From positions 59,771-123,770 of the forward strand of contig CASEXH010000018.1 of NCBI GenBank assembly GCA_949291945.1: a stretch of DNA of 64,000 bases. Direction: 5' to 3'. Source of the stretch: an uncultured Bacillota bacterium. Lineage in GTDB: Bacteria; Bacillota; Clostridia; Lachnospirales; Lachnospiraceae. This document shows positions 9,155 through 17,795 of the stretch, one piece after another; position 1 is the first letter of the stretch, and each line of letters starts with the position of its first letter. Made by a program: the position numbers and the translations under genes. The notes below the pieces were generated by a model that was not told where the DNA came from, did no database searches, and saw nothing but the letters and a program-made list of their open reading frames with translations.

Positions 9155-9421
9155 AAAAAAATATGGAACCCAAAAGTTCAGAGTCTATATAGCAAATATC
9201 TCACTTTTACTACTCTTATTGACCGTTTCACAAGTTGATGTGCACCTTTCTCATGCACTGGTTGTAAAGTTACCAACTTATAAAATTTGAGCTTCTAACT
9301 CAATCAATAATGCAGCCCTTGCTGCTGTCGGCAGTTGACCCGGCTGTCCGTATGGCCTTAACCCAAAGGGTGGTCAAAAAATATTTGCATGGAACCTCTG
9401 TCGAACTTTGTATCCCATAGC
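9155..9421 (-). ncRNA. Structured RNA of unrecognised family upstream of the polyamine operon
   Basis: A 267-nt minus-strand RNA is predicted from a near-consensus promoter (9428-9456) and an extensive nested fold. The ends pair over about 13 bp: GGGAUACAAAGUUC (9403-9416) with GAACUUUUGGGUUCC (9165-9179), one bulge and one mismatch. Inside this, GCAAAUAU (9381-9388) pairs with AUAUUUGC (9192-9199), and UUGACC (9372-9377) with GGUCAA (9219-9224). The core holds hairpins ACCC/GGGU (9361-9371), GCAGC/GCUGC (9312-9325) and a helix AAGUUG/CAACUU (9274-9279 with 9232-9237) enclosing GUGCA/UGCAC. A U7 tract follows the closing stem at 9155-9161. No protein frame explains it. raiA RNA or a 6S-like RNA are possible families, but I recognise no diagnostic core. 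Confidence 0.75.
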
Positions 9422-9427
9422 ACTTCT

Positions 9428-9456
9428 ACTATAAATGATTTTTCTTTCTTTGTCAA
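9428..9456 (-). promoter_or_regulatory. Sigma-A promoter of the structured RNA
   Basis: On the minus strand a consensus -35 TTGACA (9451-9456) is separated by exactly 17 bases from TATAGT (9428-9433). Transcription should begin near 9421. Confidence 0.85.
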
Positions 9457-9493
9457 TTCCCAGTTATCAAAACTCTCCTCTTTTTCTGCATGG

Positions 9494-9548
9494 TCAAAAA
9501 CCCCGCATATCCAGCAGAACTGCATCACCGGATATACGGGGTTTTAAG
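9494..9548 (-). terminator. Terminator of the DUF47-Pit operon
   Basis: A hairpin with arms CCCCGUAUAUCCGG and CUGGAUAUGCGGGG, flanked by AAAA and UUUUU, lies 35 bases after the DUF47 stop. It is close to bidirectional. Confidence 0.9.
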
Positions 9549-9582
9549 GTTTTCAGAAACTTTTTTCCTTCTGTTTCAGGGG

Positions 9583-10206
9583 TTATGAATTTTTCATTAC
9601 AACACTTTCTACTGTATCCGCCACATGCTCGCAGGCATCTGCACATCTCTCCAGATAGATGTAAATCTCTCTCCAGACAATGATGTGAAGAGGATCGCTG
9701 CACTCTGTGTGGAGCTTTCTCATACTCTTCATAAACAGCCGGTCTGAGGTTTCCTCCAGATCATTAATCTCAATGATCCGATTCTTCATCTCCTTAGAAT
9801 GGCGGAAATCAGAAAAGGCTTTCAAAAGGTCCCGAACCTTCTCACAGCACTGGATCACTACGTCTGTCATCTCCAGAGCATCCAGCTCAATTTCCTGAAC
9901 ATTGCCCATATAAATCCGCATCAATACATCTTCCACCTGATCGGTCATCGTATCAATATTCTGGCTTAACTCTACAATATCCTCCCGCTCAATAGGAGGA
10001 ATAAATTCCTTTGCCAGCCTGTCCAGCATTTCATGCTTTTTCCCATCTGCCCTGTGTTCAATTTCATGAATCTCTTCCAGATATTTTTCCAGCTCCTGGG
10101 GTTTGAAATCTCCCAGAACCTTCCGCAGAAGGCTGGCTGCCTGGCAGGATTCTTCTGCACACGCTATAAAATTATCGAAGTAATATGCATCCTGTTTTCT
10201 TGCCAT
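9583..10206 (-). CDS. DUF47 (PhoU-like) protein
   Basis: A 207-residue, highly charged all-helical protein of the DUF47/YkaA family, related to PhoU. Such proteins are almost always encoded beside a Pit-type phosphate transporter and are thought to modulate it. That is the case here: it begins 11 bases after the Pit stop codon. Features seen are the length, the heptad-like helices, the EIEHRADGKKHE segment and the SDRLFMKSMRKLH segment. No enzymatic motif is present. It is cytoplasmic. Confidence 0.88.
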   Translation of the reverse strand: MARKQDAYYFDNFIACAEESCQAASLLRKVLGDFKPQELEKYLEEIHEIEHRADGKKHEMLDRLAKEFIPPIEREDIVELSQNIDTMTDQVEDVLMRIYMGNVQEIELDALEMTDVVIQCCEKVRDLLKAFSDFRHSKEMKNRIIEINDLEETSDRLFMKSMRKLHTECSDPLHIIVWREIYIYLERCADACEHVADTVESVVMKNS

Positions 10207-10217
10207 TTTTTATCCTC

Positions 10218-11270
10218 CTAAAAAATCATCATAAATATTTTTGCCATAATGAAACTGATCAGTCCGCAGCCCGGAAACGTAAAGATCCAGGTCAGCATCA
10301 TATCCTTTACCACGCCGAAATTAATGGCAGACAGACGTTTCACTGCCCCAACGCCCATGATGGCGCTGGTCTTTGTATGGGTGGTAGACACCGGGATACC
10401 GGAAACGCTGGCCAGCAGCAAACAGAAAGCTCCTGCCAGGTCTGCGGAAAATCCCTGAAATTTTTCCAGCTTTACCATGTCCATTCCCACTGACTTGATG
10501 ATCTTCTCACCGCCCACACTGGTTCCTACACCCATAACAATGGAGCAGAGCATCATCAGCCACACTGGGATCACCATTCCCTCTACACTGTTCTGTCCAT
10601 TGCAGAAAGCCATGCCCAGGAATAAAACGCCGATAAACTTCTGTCCGTCCTGAGCTCCATGCATGAAACTCATAAAAGCAGCTCCGAAAATCTGTCCGTT
10701 TCGGAAAAAGGTATTTGTCCTTCTCCGGTCCATCCTTCCGCAGATAATGGTGATTCCCTTACAGATAACCCAACCCACGAAAAATCCCAGAGCCAGACTC
10801 AGTACCAGACCATAAAGCACCTTTACCCATTCACTAAAATTGATGCCTCCGATGCCACCCTGGACAGCAATTGCTGCTCCTGAAAGACCTGCGATCAGGC
10901 TGTGGCTTTCACTTGTAGGAATCCCGAATATAGAAGCCGCCACACTGTACACCACAATAGAAAATAATGCAGCACACAAAGCTACCAGAGCCTGGTCAGT
11001 CCTGCCTCCGAAATCAACCATATTGCTGATGGTAGAAGCCACAGAACTGTTGATGTGTGTCATGACCAGAACGCCCAGAAAGTTAAACACCGCACTCATC
11101 CAGATGGCGTGGCGTACATTCATGCTGCGAGTACCGATACAAGTGGCAATGGCATTTGGCGCATCTGTCCATCCATTTACAAAGATAACTCCCAGAGTCA
11201 AGGCTACAGTAACAAGCATCACCGGATTCGAAATAACTGCCTGGCAAAAATAAGAAAATGATAAATCCAT
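10218..11270 (-). CDS. pit: Inorganic phosphate transporter, Pit family
   Basis: A 350-residue integral membrane protein of the PiT family, which moves phosphate with protons or sodium. The two internally repeated family signatures are visible: GWTDAPNAIATCIGTRSM (near residue 32) and SMGVGTSVGGEKIIKSVG-like residues near 258, together with GIPTSESHSL and GIPVSTTHTK. About ten membrane segments are evident. An open frame extends upstream to 11375, but the start at 11270 has the good site AGAAGGAGAGG and begins with the family-like N terminus. DUF47 follows and is probably co-translated. Confidence 0.92.
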   Translation of the reverse strand: MDLSFSYFCQAVISNPVMLVTVALTLGVIFVNGWTDAPNAIATCIGTRSMNVRHAIWMSAVFNFLGVLVMTHINSSVASTISNMVDFGGRTDQALVALCAALFSIVVYSVAASIFGIPTSESHSLIAGLSGAAIAVQGGIGGINFSEWVKVLYGLVLSLALGFFVGWVICKGITIICGRMDRRRTNTFFRNGQIFGAAFMSFMHGAQDGQKFIGVLFLGMAFCNGQNSVEGMVIPVWLMMLCSIVMGVGTSVGGEKIIKSVGMDMVKLEKFQGFSADLAGAFCLLLASVSGIPVSTTHTKTSAIMGVGAVKRLSAINFGVVKDMMLTWIFTFPGCGLISFIMAKIFMMIF

Positions 11271-11428
11271 ATATGCCTCTCCTTCTTCTTTTGTCTTATA
11301 TTTTTCTTTTTTCCAGCAAAAAATGACAGAGGGAAGACTAATCATGCATAGCCATAAAGGCTTAAGCATCCTCATACTTTCTTTTTTTGTCTTCCTCCTG
11401 TCATTATATTTTACACAGATTTAATCCA

Positions 11429-11457
11429 AATATAACATTCCATTATTCTATTGTCAA
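11429..11457 (-). promoter_or_regulatory. Promoter of the pit-DUF47 operon
   Basis: On the minus strand TTGACA (11452-11457), 17 bases, TATATT (11429-11434). It leaves a 5' UTR of about 150 bases. No PHO-box repeats were recognised. Confidence 0.7.
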
Positions 11458-11529
11458 CGGGTGTATACTTCTTTTATTTTACATGTATATTTCTTTTTAT
11501 GTGTATAAAAAATCCTCAGGCACATTACA

Positions 11530-11585
11530 CAAAAAAACCTGCTCCATTTCGCACCTTTTAAAAGGTTTTCACGGAACAGGTTTCT
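11530..11585 (-). terminator. Terminator of degV
   Basis: On the minus strand AAACCUGUUCC pairs with GGAGCAGGUUU, enclosing an inner CCUUUUAAAAGG helix, then a run of seven U residues. Confidence 0.9.
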
Positions 11586-11608
11586 GACTGAAATATTTCT
11601 CTTCGGTA

Positions 11609-12448
11609 TCAGATAACCACTATGATCCCTCCGTCATTGGCATACATAGTACTGACTCCCGCCGTATCCAGCAGTACCACATCCTTTACGGGGATCCGTT
11701 TTAATATGGCTTCTTTTACGATCTCTGCTCTTGCCGGGCAGTTGCAGTGAGTAATCCCCAAAACTTTGTTTTTGCTGTCTGCTGCGCCTTTTGCCACATA
11801 ATCTACCATCTTTACCAAAGCTTTATTGATCCCCCTGGCCTGGTCAAGCTGGGCGATGGTTCCCTCAGGAGTGGAACCCATCACCGGTTTGATCTTCAGA
11901 GCAGTAGCCACAAAGGCTTTCAGGTTGCTGAGTCTGCCATTTTTTCTCAATGTCTCCAGATTTTCAAGAACAAAGTAGGTATGCTGAGACTCAATATATT
12001 TATCCACAGTCTCTACCACTTTTTCAAACTCCATACCTGCCTGTTCGCATTCCTCAATCTTCAGAGCGATAAGCGTTTCTCCCACAGAGGCAGAACAGGA
12101 ATCAAACACATGAACCTTCTTCTCCGGCTTATGCTCCAGCAGAAGGTTTCTTCCCAGCACCGCACTGTTATATGAACCGCTGAGATTAGCGGAAAGAGTT
12201 ACTGCATATACATGCTCTGCCTCACAGTCGAATGCCTCCATATATTTTTCCGGAGAAGGGCATGAAGACTTGGGACAGTTGGGACTGGCTGCAACTTTCT
12301 TCAGAAAATAGGCCTGATCAAAAGTCTCGTCATCTACAATATCTTCTCCATCTACTATCAATGTAAGGGGCGCCCGCTCAATACGTTCATCTGTCTTCCA
12401 TCTCTCCAAAAGCTCCCCACAGCTGTCTATAATAATTTTATAACTCAT
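11609..12448 (-). CDS. DegV-family fatty-acid-binding protein
   Basis: A 279-residue DegV/EDD-fold protein. Family members bind fatty acids and, in some Firmicutes (FakB), present them to the kinase FakA. The N-terminal IIIDSCGEL, the LSANLSGSYNSA segment near residue 100 and the VGETLIALKI helix match the family. No fakA-like gene is in the window. It is monocistronic, with its own terminator, divergent from the DUF5721-nudC genes. Confidence 0.9.
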   Translation of the reverse strand: MSYKIIIDSCGELLERWKTDERIERAPLTLIVDGEDIVDDETFDQAYFLKKVAASPNCPKSSCPSPEKYMEAFDCEAEHVYAVTLSANLSGSYNSAVLGRNLLLEHKPEKKVHVFDSCSASVGETLIALKIEECEQAGMEFEKVVETVDKYIESQHTYFVLENLETLRKNGRLSNLKAFVATALKIKPVMGSTPEGTIAQLDQARGINKALVKMVDYVAKGAADSKNKVLGITHCNCPARAEIVKEAILKRIPVKDVVLLDTAGVSTMYANDGGIIVVI

Positions 12449-12643
12449 TTTTCACAACCTCTTTATGTAGTTTTTAATACCATGTCTTATCATAACACAC
12501 CAAATTCTATTTGAAAAGGTTTTTCATGGAAAACTCTAGGATTTTTTTTACTTTTCGTTTATACTGTTATTGGTTCGGTACCAAAAGAACTTTTTTTCTT
12601 TGGACCGTCCTGCAAACTTATCAGAAATGAGGCCTGTATTTAT

Positions 12644-13147
12644 ATGATCGCTGTAAAAATTCAGGATATTAAAGATTTCATGTCAAAGCTTCTGATCGGC
12701 AATGCCTTTGACTCTTTCTGGCTCAGTGAAGCCTCTGTGACCACTTCTGTGACCTACTCCATTGAAGGGAATCTTCATGAAGGATTTTTTGACACAGAGG
12801 AAAACCGGCAGCTTCAGGAAGAAGGACGAAATTACGCTCTATGGAGAGATATAAAGCCTTTCTGCTTTTCCATAATAAAAGGGAAAAAAACTCCTCTCCA
12901 CTTTAAAATCATATTCCGCCTTTCCAGAAAAAACACGGAAAAACTCCTTCAGGGAAACGGTCTGTCTTATAAGGCTGAGGAAATCTTCGGTCTGTTTTTG
13001 AATTTTCAGTATGACGGATCTCATCTCACCTGCACTACAGGCACATCTCTGAAGACCTTTACTCTGGACAAGTCCCTGGACCATGCCTGGGATGATCTTG
13101 TTCTGAAGTATTTTAAACAACAACAGATCCTCTGGGAATCTGTGTAG
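12644..13147 (+). CDS. Conserved hypothetical protein (DUF5721-like)
   Basis: A 167-residue soluble protein without signal peptide or membrane segment. From memory of Lachnospiraceae genomes it fits the uncharacterised DUF5721 family, with N terminus MIAVKIQDIKDFMSKLL and a conserved FDSFWLSEA segment. It precedes nudC by 18 bases on the same strand, so the two are probably one operon with the flavoprotein. No catalytic motif is evident and the function is unknown. Confidence 0.75.
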   Translation: MIAVKIQDIKDFMSKLLIGNAFDSFWLSEASVTTSVTYSIEGNLHEGFFDTEENRQLQEEGRNYALWRDIKPFCFSIIKGKKTPLHFKIIFRLSRKNTEKLLQGNGLSYKAEEIFGLFLNFQYDGSHLTCTTGTSLKTFTLDKSLDHAWDDLVLKYFKQQQILWESV

Positions 13148-13165
13148 AAAACGGAGGTTATATTT

Positions 13166-14002
13166 ATGATCCAGGATCTTGGCAGCCACTGCTATCACAA
13201 TGAATATCATCCGGTGCCGCCAAAGGCCGGGGACTGTATTCTTTTTTTTCAGGGCAGGAAAGTACTGGTAAAAGTTACGGAAGATACTTTTTCTTTCCCT
13301 GATTTTCAGTATGCCGGGGAATATTATCCCCAGATTTATACATCCTATACCTATTTATTTTCCATCGACCAGACAAATTATTATCTTATCCGGGATGAAT
13401 CTCTGACCCTACTTTCCGGATATACTATGGAGGACATTATCATCTTCCGGAACCTGGGACCTCAGGTAAACGGCTTCGCTCTGATCACCGGCTATCAGCT
13501 CTATAACTGGTATGAGACCCGGAAATTCTGCGGAAAATGCGGCCACCCTCTGGTGCCGGACACCAGGGAAAGGATGATGTACTGCCCTCACTGCAAAAAC
13601 ACCGAGTATCCCAAGATCTCTCCTGCGGTGATCGTAGGAGTGAGAAACGGAAACCGGCTTCTCATGTCCAAATATGCCGGAGGCACAGCAAGACGCTATG
13701 CATTGATTGCTGGCTTTGCGGAAATCGGAGAAACCCTGGAAGAAACCGTAAAGCGTGAGGTAATGGAAGAAGTAGGACTGAAAGTAAAAAATATTCAGTA
13801 CTATAAAAGCCAGCCCTGGTCCCTGTCCAGCAGTCTTCTTATGGGCTTCTACTGTGACCTGGAGGGCAGCGACCACATTATCCTGGAAGAGGATGAACTG
13901 TCCGAGGCCCAATGGTTTGAAAGAGAGGATATTCCTTATGATGACTACGATGTCAGCCTGACCAGGGAGATGATGATCCGCTTTAAGAAGGGACTGGCGT
14001 GA
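13166..14002 (+). CDS. nudC: NAD(+) diphosphatase, Nudix family
   Basis: A 278-residue NudC-type hydrolase that cleaves NAD(H), and in bacteria can also remove NAD caps from RNA 5' ends. The zinc ribbon is complete (C122, C125, C140, C143). The Nudix box occupies 183-205 with the G-x5-E-x7-RE-x2-EE-x-G pattern. The NudC-specific SQPW motif is at 215-218, which separates it from ordinary Nudix enzymes. A GGAGG site precedes the start. It sits between the DUF5721 gene and a flavoprotein, each 16-18 bases apart. Confidence 0.94.
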   Translation: MIQDLGSHCYHNEYHPVPPKAGDCILFFQGRKVLVKVTEDTFSFPDFQYAGEYYPQIYTSYTYLFSIDQTNYYLIRDESLTLLSGYTMEDIIIFRNLGPQVNGFALITGYQLYNWYETRKFCGKCGHPLVPDTRERMMYCPHCKNTEYPKISPAVIVGVRNGNRLLMSKYAGGTARRYALIAGFAEIGETLEETVKREVMEEVGLKVKNIQYYKSQPWSLSSSLLMGFYCDLEGSDHIILEEDELSEAQWFEREDIPYDDYDVSLTREMMIRFKKGLA

Positions 14003-14018
14003 AACGGAGGAATTTATT

Positions 14019-15389
14019 ATGGACTACGATATCATTATAATAGGAGCCGGGCCAGGAGGTATTTACTCCGCCTATGAGCTTACAAAAGAACCAACGGATC
14101 TGAAGATTGCTGTATTTGAGGCTGGGAATCCTCTGGAAAAACGCAGGTGTCCCATTGACGGAGAAAAGATCACTTCCTGTGTCCGCTGCAAGACCTGCGC
14201 CATTATGAGCGGATTCGGCGGTGCCGGAGCCTTCTCCGATGGCAAATACAATATTACCAATAATTTCGGCGGCACCCTTTATGAGCATGTAGGAAGGCAG
14301 ACTGCTCTTGATCTGATGAACTATGTGGATCATATCAATACCTCTCATGGAGCGGAAAACACCAAACTGTATTCCACATCGGGAACCCGGTTTAAAAAGC
14401 TCTGTCTTCAGAATAAGCTTCACCTGCTGGATGCTTCCATACGTCATCTGGGCACGGACCTGAACTATGTGGTTCTGGAAAATCTGTATAAGGAATTAAA
14501 GGATAAAGTTGATTTTTATTTCAACACCCCGGTATCAACGGTAGAAGTTCTTTCTGAGGGCTTCCGGGTAATATACGGGGATACCTCTGCAGACTGCAGG
14601 AAATGTATTATCTCTGTAGGCCGCAGCGGAAGCAAATGGATGGAGTCTGTATGCCAGCAGCTATCCATTCCCACCCTGTCCAACCGGGTGGATCTTGGAG
14701 TCCGGGTAGAACTTCCGGCAGTAATCTTTTCTCACCTTACAGATGAGTTGTACGAGAGCAAGATCGTATACAAAACAGAAAAATTTGAGGATAATGTCCG
14801 CACTTTCTGTATGAATCCCTATGGCATCGTAGTAAATGAAAATACTAACGGGATCATCACCGCCAACGGCCACAGTTACGAAGATGTGAATATGCGGACG
14901 GAGAACACCAACTTCGCCCTTCTGGTCTCCAAGCACTTTTCCGAGCCATTCCGGGACAGCAACGGCTATGGAGAAAGCATTGCCCGGCTTTCCAATATGC
15001 TGGGCGGCGGCGTTATCGTACAGAGATTCGGCGATCTGATGCGGGGACGTAGAAGCACGGTCCGCCGTATTGAAGAAGGCCTGGTCCGTCCTACTCTTAA
15101 AGCCACTCCCGGGGATCTGAGCCTGGTACTGCCAAAAAGAATCCTGGACGGTATCATTGAAATGATCCAGGCCCTGGACAAGATCGCTCCGGGGACTGCT
15201 AACGACGACACCCTGCTCTACGGTGTGGAAGTAAAATTCTATAACATGGAAGTAGAGATTGATGAAAATCTGGAAAGCCCCTACAAAGGGCTTTATATCA
15301 TCGGCGACGGAAGCGGTGTTACTCATTCTTTGTCCCACGCCTCTGCATCAGGGATATATGTAGCAAGGCATCTTTTAGCAAATATGTAG
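14019..15389 (+). CDS. FAD-dependent oxidoreductase, HI0933/YhiN-like
   Basis: A 456-residue flavoprotein. The FAD-binding dinucleotide motif GAGPGGIYSAYEL is near residues 8-20, GFGGAGAFSDGK lies near 66, and the C-terminal GDGSGVTHSLSHASASG closes the FAD site. A cluster of cysteines near 45-60 (CPIDGEKITSCVRCKTC) is conserved in the NAD(P)/FAD-dependent dehydrogenases of clostridia and may bind metal or be redox active. The substrate is unknown. It is the last gene of the DUF5721-nudC operon and is followed by a terminator. Confidence 0.85.
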   Translation: MDYDIIIIGAGPGGIYSAYELTKEPTDLKIAVFEAGNPLEKRRCPIDGEKITSCVRCKTCAIMSGFGGAGAFSDGKYNITNNFGGTLYEHVGRQTALDLMNYVDHINTSHGAENTKLYSTSGTRFKKLCLQNKLHLLDASIRHLGTDLNYVVLENLYKELKDKVDFYFNTPVSTVEVLSEGFRVIYGDTSADCRKCIISVGRSGSKWMESVCQQLSIPTLSNRVDLGVRVELPAVIFSHLTDELYESKIVYKTEKFEDNVRTFCMNPYGIVVNENTNGIITANGHSYEDVNMRTENTNFALLVSKHFSEPFRDSNGYGESIARLSNMLGGGVIVQRFGDLMRGRRSTVRRIEEGLVRPTLKATPGDLSLVLPKRILDGIIEMIQALDKIAPGTANDDTLLYGVEVKFYNMEVEIDENLESPYKGLYIIGDGSGVTHSLSHASASGIYVARHLLANM

Positions 15390-15412
15390 TCCTTTTTTAT
15401 ATAACTTCAGAA

Positions 15413-15467
15413 ATTGAAAAACTGCCCTGGATGGTACCGGATAAGTACTTCACAGGGCAGTTTCTAT
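15413..15467 (+). terminator. Terminator after the flavoprotein gene
   Basis: GAAAAACTGCCCTG pairs with CAGGGCAGTTTC, followed by a T-rich stretch. The A-rich left arm would also terminate minus-strand transcription. Confidence 0.85.
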
Positions 15468-15499
15468 TTTCTTCTCTGGCACGCAGCCTGTTTATACAT

Positions 15500-15531
15500 G
15501 CAGGCAGCAAGCCAATATGCCTGCATGCAAA
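15500..15531. repeat. Short palindrome downstream of htpG
   Basis: ATGCAGGC and GCCTGCAT flank a 13-base loop. It has no U tract on either strand, so it is not a standard terminator; it may stabilise the 3' end of htpG mRNA. Confidence 0.5.
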
Positions 15532-15567
15532 TTTTACACTGCTGCAGGGTATACAGATATATAAATC

Positions 15568-17655
15568 TTACTGAGCCAGTTTCAGCATGATCTCATTACT
15601 TCTGGCAACAAATTTTGTCATTTCTTCCGGTGTCAGCTGTCTGTGGCTGATCAGCGCCAGGTCATAGAGCTGCTCACAGAACATCTGGATATTCTCTCCA
15701 TCTTTATGTTCCAGGACATACTGCACCAGTTTGTTGTTAGCGTTTAATACCAGAGTTTCCTGTCCGCCGAACATGGAAGGGTCCATACCGTACATATTGT
15801 ACATCTTCATCATTTCCTGCATACGGCGGCTTTCCTCGGAAATCGTCATCATAGAAGATACATTTTCATTTTTCAGGCTTTCCACCTTCACTGTCAGATT
15901 ATCCTTATTTAAAGCTTTCTTAAAGATTTCTGACAGCTCTTTTGTCTCCTTTTCCAGGTCCTTTCCGTCTTCCTCTTTTACTGCATCCGTTACATCTGCA
16001 TCAATACGAAGGAATCTTACATACTCTTTTATCTGCTCTACATGGGAGATGAAAGGAGAATCAATATTGTGTTTCAGGATCACTGCATCCAATCCTTGTT
16101 CTTTGAACATATTGATATACTGGCTCTGCTGTACCTCATCTGTTACATAATAAATATTAGTCTTCTCAGGTTCTTTCTTGGCCTCTTCGGCAGCTTCTTT
16201 TGCAGTCTCTTCTTTATTTTCCTCTGTTACCTGTTCCTGCTCTTCTTTTACCTCATCCTCTGTTTTCTCCAGAGTATTTTCCTTAATGCAGTCTTCCAGA
16301 GTAAGGTATTTGCCATCCAGATTCTTATAAAGGATATAGTCCATCATCCTCTCGGAGAATTTACTGTCCTTAATACAGCCAAACTTAATAAACGGACTGA
16401 TATCATCCCAGTATTTTTCATAATTTTCTCTATCTGTCTTGCACATACCGGTAAGTTTATCTGCTACCTTTTTACTGATATAATCTGAAATCTTCTTCAC
16501 GAAACCATCATTCTGCAAAGCGCTTCTGGATACGTTCAGAGGCAAGTCCGGGCAATCGATAACACCCTTTAACAGCATAAGGAATTCAGGAATCACCTCC
16601 TTAATATTATCGGCGATAAATACCTGGTTATTGTACAGTTTAATGGTTCCCTCAATGGATTCATATTCCATATTGATCTTTGGGAAATACAAAATACCCT
16701 TTAAGTTGAAAGGATAATCCATATTCAGATGGATCCAGAACAGAGGCTCTTTATAATCCATAAAGACTTTCCGGTAAAATTCCTTATATTCCTCTTCTGT
16801 GCACTCATTTGGGTGTTTCATCCAAAGAGGATGGGTATCGCTTAAAGATACCGGGCGTTTATTGATCTTCACCATATCTCTGGCCGGTGAAACCTCTACG
16901 GTCTCTTTCTCGCCCTTGTCGTTTTCTTTCTCCTCTGTCTCGGCATCCTCATGAATGTGTTCTACAACAACGTCATCCTCTCTCAGTTCAGACTCTTCAA
17001 TGGTCTCATATTCCTGAGGAGCATTTGCTTTGGAAAGATAGATTTCCACAGGCATGAAAGAACAGTATTTTTCAATAACTTCTCTCATTCTATACTCATT
17101 GGCAAACTCCAGGCTGTCTTCATTTAAGAACAGCGTAATCTCTGTACCAACCTCTGTACGGTTTCCTTCTCCCATCTCGTATTCTGTACCACCGTCACAC
17201 TCCCAGTGTACAGGCTGAGCGCCTTCTTTGTAAGAAAGAGTATCTATATGCACTTCGTCAGCAACCATAAATGCAGAATAGAATCCCAGTCCGAAATGTC
17301 CGATGATCTGGTCGTCATTAGTCTTGTCTTTATATTTTTCCAGAAACTCTGTAGCACCAGAAAATGCAATCTGAGTAATATACTCTTCTACCTCATCTGC
17401 AGTCATACCAAGACCGGTATCAATAAATTTCAGGGTTTTCTCTTCCGGATTTACGATCACATCGATCTTATTCCTATGTCCTTCTGGAAAAGTATAATCT
17501 CCCATCACCTCCAGCTTTTTCAGCTTTGTAATAGCATCACAGCCATTTGAGATCATTTCACGTACAAAAATGTCATGATCGGAATACAGCCACTTTTTAA
17601 TAATTGGAAAAATATTCTCACTATTAATTGATAATGTACCACGCTTATTCGCCAT
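15568..17655 (-). CDS. htpG: Molecular chaperone HtpG (Hsp90)
   Basis: A 695-residue cytosolic Hsp90. The N-terminal ATPase shows the GHKL motifs NGCDAI, DTGLGM and GHFGLGFYS. The middle domain arginine region (NVSRSALQ) and the C-terminal dimerisation domain follow. It is longer than E. coli HtpG (624) because of two acidic inserts, near residues 230-260 and 490-520 (EEQEQVTEENKEE), which resemble the charged linkers of eukaryotic Hsp90. Translation is placed at 17655, where AAGGAGATG precedes MANKRGTLSINS; the frame continues upstream to 17688 without a better site. A perfect CIRCE lies upstream. Confidence 0.96.
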   Translation of the reverse strand: MANKRGTLSINSENIFPIIKKWLYSDHDIFVREMISNGCDAITKLKKLEVMGDYTFPEGHRNKIDVIVNPEEKTLKFIDTGLGMTADEVEEYITQIAFSGATEFLEKYKDKTNDDQIIGHFGLGFYSAFMVADEVHIDTLSYKEGAQPVHWECDGGTEYEMGEGNRTEVGTEITLFLNEDSLEFANEYRMREVIEKYCSFMPVEIYLSKANAPQEYETIEESELREDDVVVEHIHEDAETEEKENDKGEKETVEVSPARDMVKINKRPVSLSDTHPLWMKHPNECTEEEYKEFYRKVFMDYKEPLFWIHLNMDYPFNLKGILYFPKINMEYESIEGTIKLYNNQVFIADNIKEVIPEFLMLLKGVIDCPDLPLNVSRSALQNDGFVKKISDYISKKVADKLTGMCKTDRENYEKYWDDISPFIKFGCIKDSKFSERMMDYILYKNLDGKYLTLEDCIKENTLEKTEDEVKEEQEQVTEENKEETAKEAAEEAKKEPEKTNIYYVTDEVQQSQYINMFKEQGLDAVILKHNIDSPFISHVEQIKEYVRFLRIDADVTDAVKEEDGKDLEKETKELSEIFKKALNKDNLTVKVESLKNENVSSMMTISEESRRMQEMMKMYNMYGMDPSMFGGQETLVLNANNKLVQYVLEHKDGENIQMFCEQLYDLALISHRQLTPEEMTKFVARSNEIMLKLAQ

Positions 17656-17727
17656 GATAATTACATCTCCTTTTTCTTCTTTTAGCATTTTGGTCTGAAT
17701 TATGCAACAGACCTTTGTCTAAAGAAC

Positions 17728-17756
17728 ATATTAATACCCGGAATTAGAAAAGTCAA
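17728..17756 (-). promoter_or_regulatory. htpG promoter
   Basis: On the minus strand TTGACT (17751-17756), 17 bases, TAATAT (17728-17733). CIRCE lies seven bases upstream of the -35. Confidence 0.85.
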
Positions 17757-17763
17757 GGAAAAA

Positions 17764-17790
17764 TTAGCACTCATTTTAAATGAGTGCTAA
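17764..17790. promoter_or_regulatory. Perfect CIRCE operator (HrcA site)
   Basis: TTAGCACTC, nine bases, GAGTGCTAA: an exact match to the HrcA operator. It lies directly upstream of the htpG -35 and 6 bases beyond the stop codon of the convergently placed methyltransferase. Confidence 0.95.
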
Positions 17791-17795
17791 TAATC

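Noticed and set aside
9379..9420. A 14-codon frame inside the structured RNA (MGYKVRQRFHANIF) as a possible regulatory leader peptide
   Set aside because: No ribosome binding site and the start codon lies at the very 5' end within the closing helix.
9155..9421. The structured RNA as tmRNA, RNase P RNA or SRP RNA
   Set aside because: A TTCGACAG string recalls tmRNA, but there is no 3' tRNA-like end with CCA, no RNase P GAGGAAAGUCC core and no SRP GGAAG/AGCA tetraloop motif.
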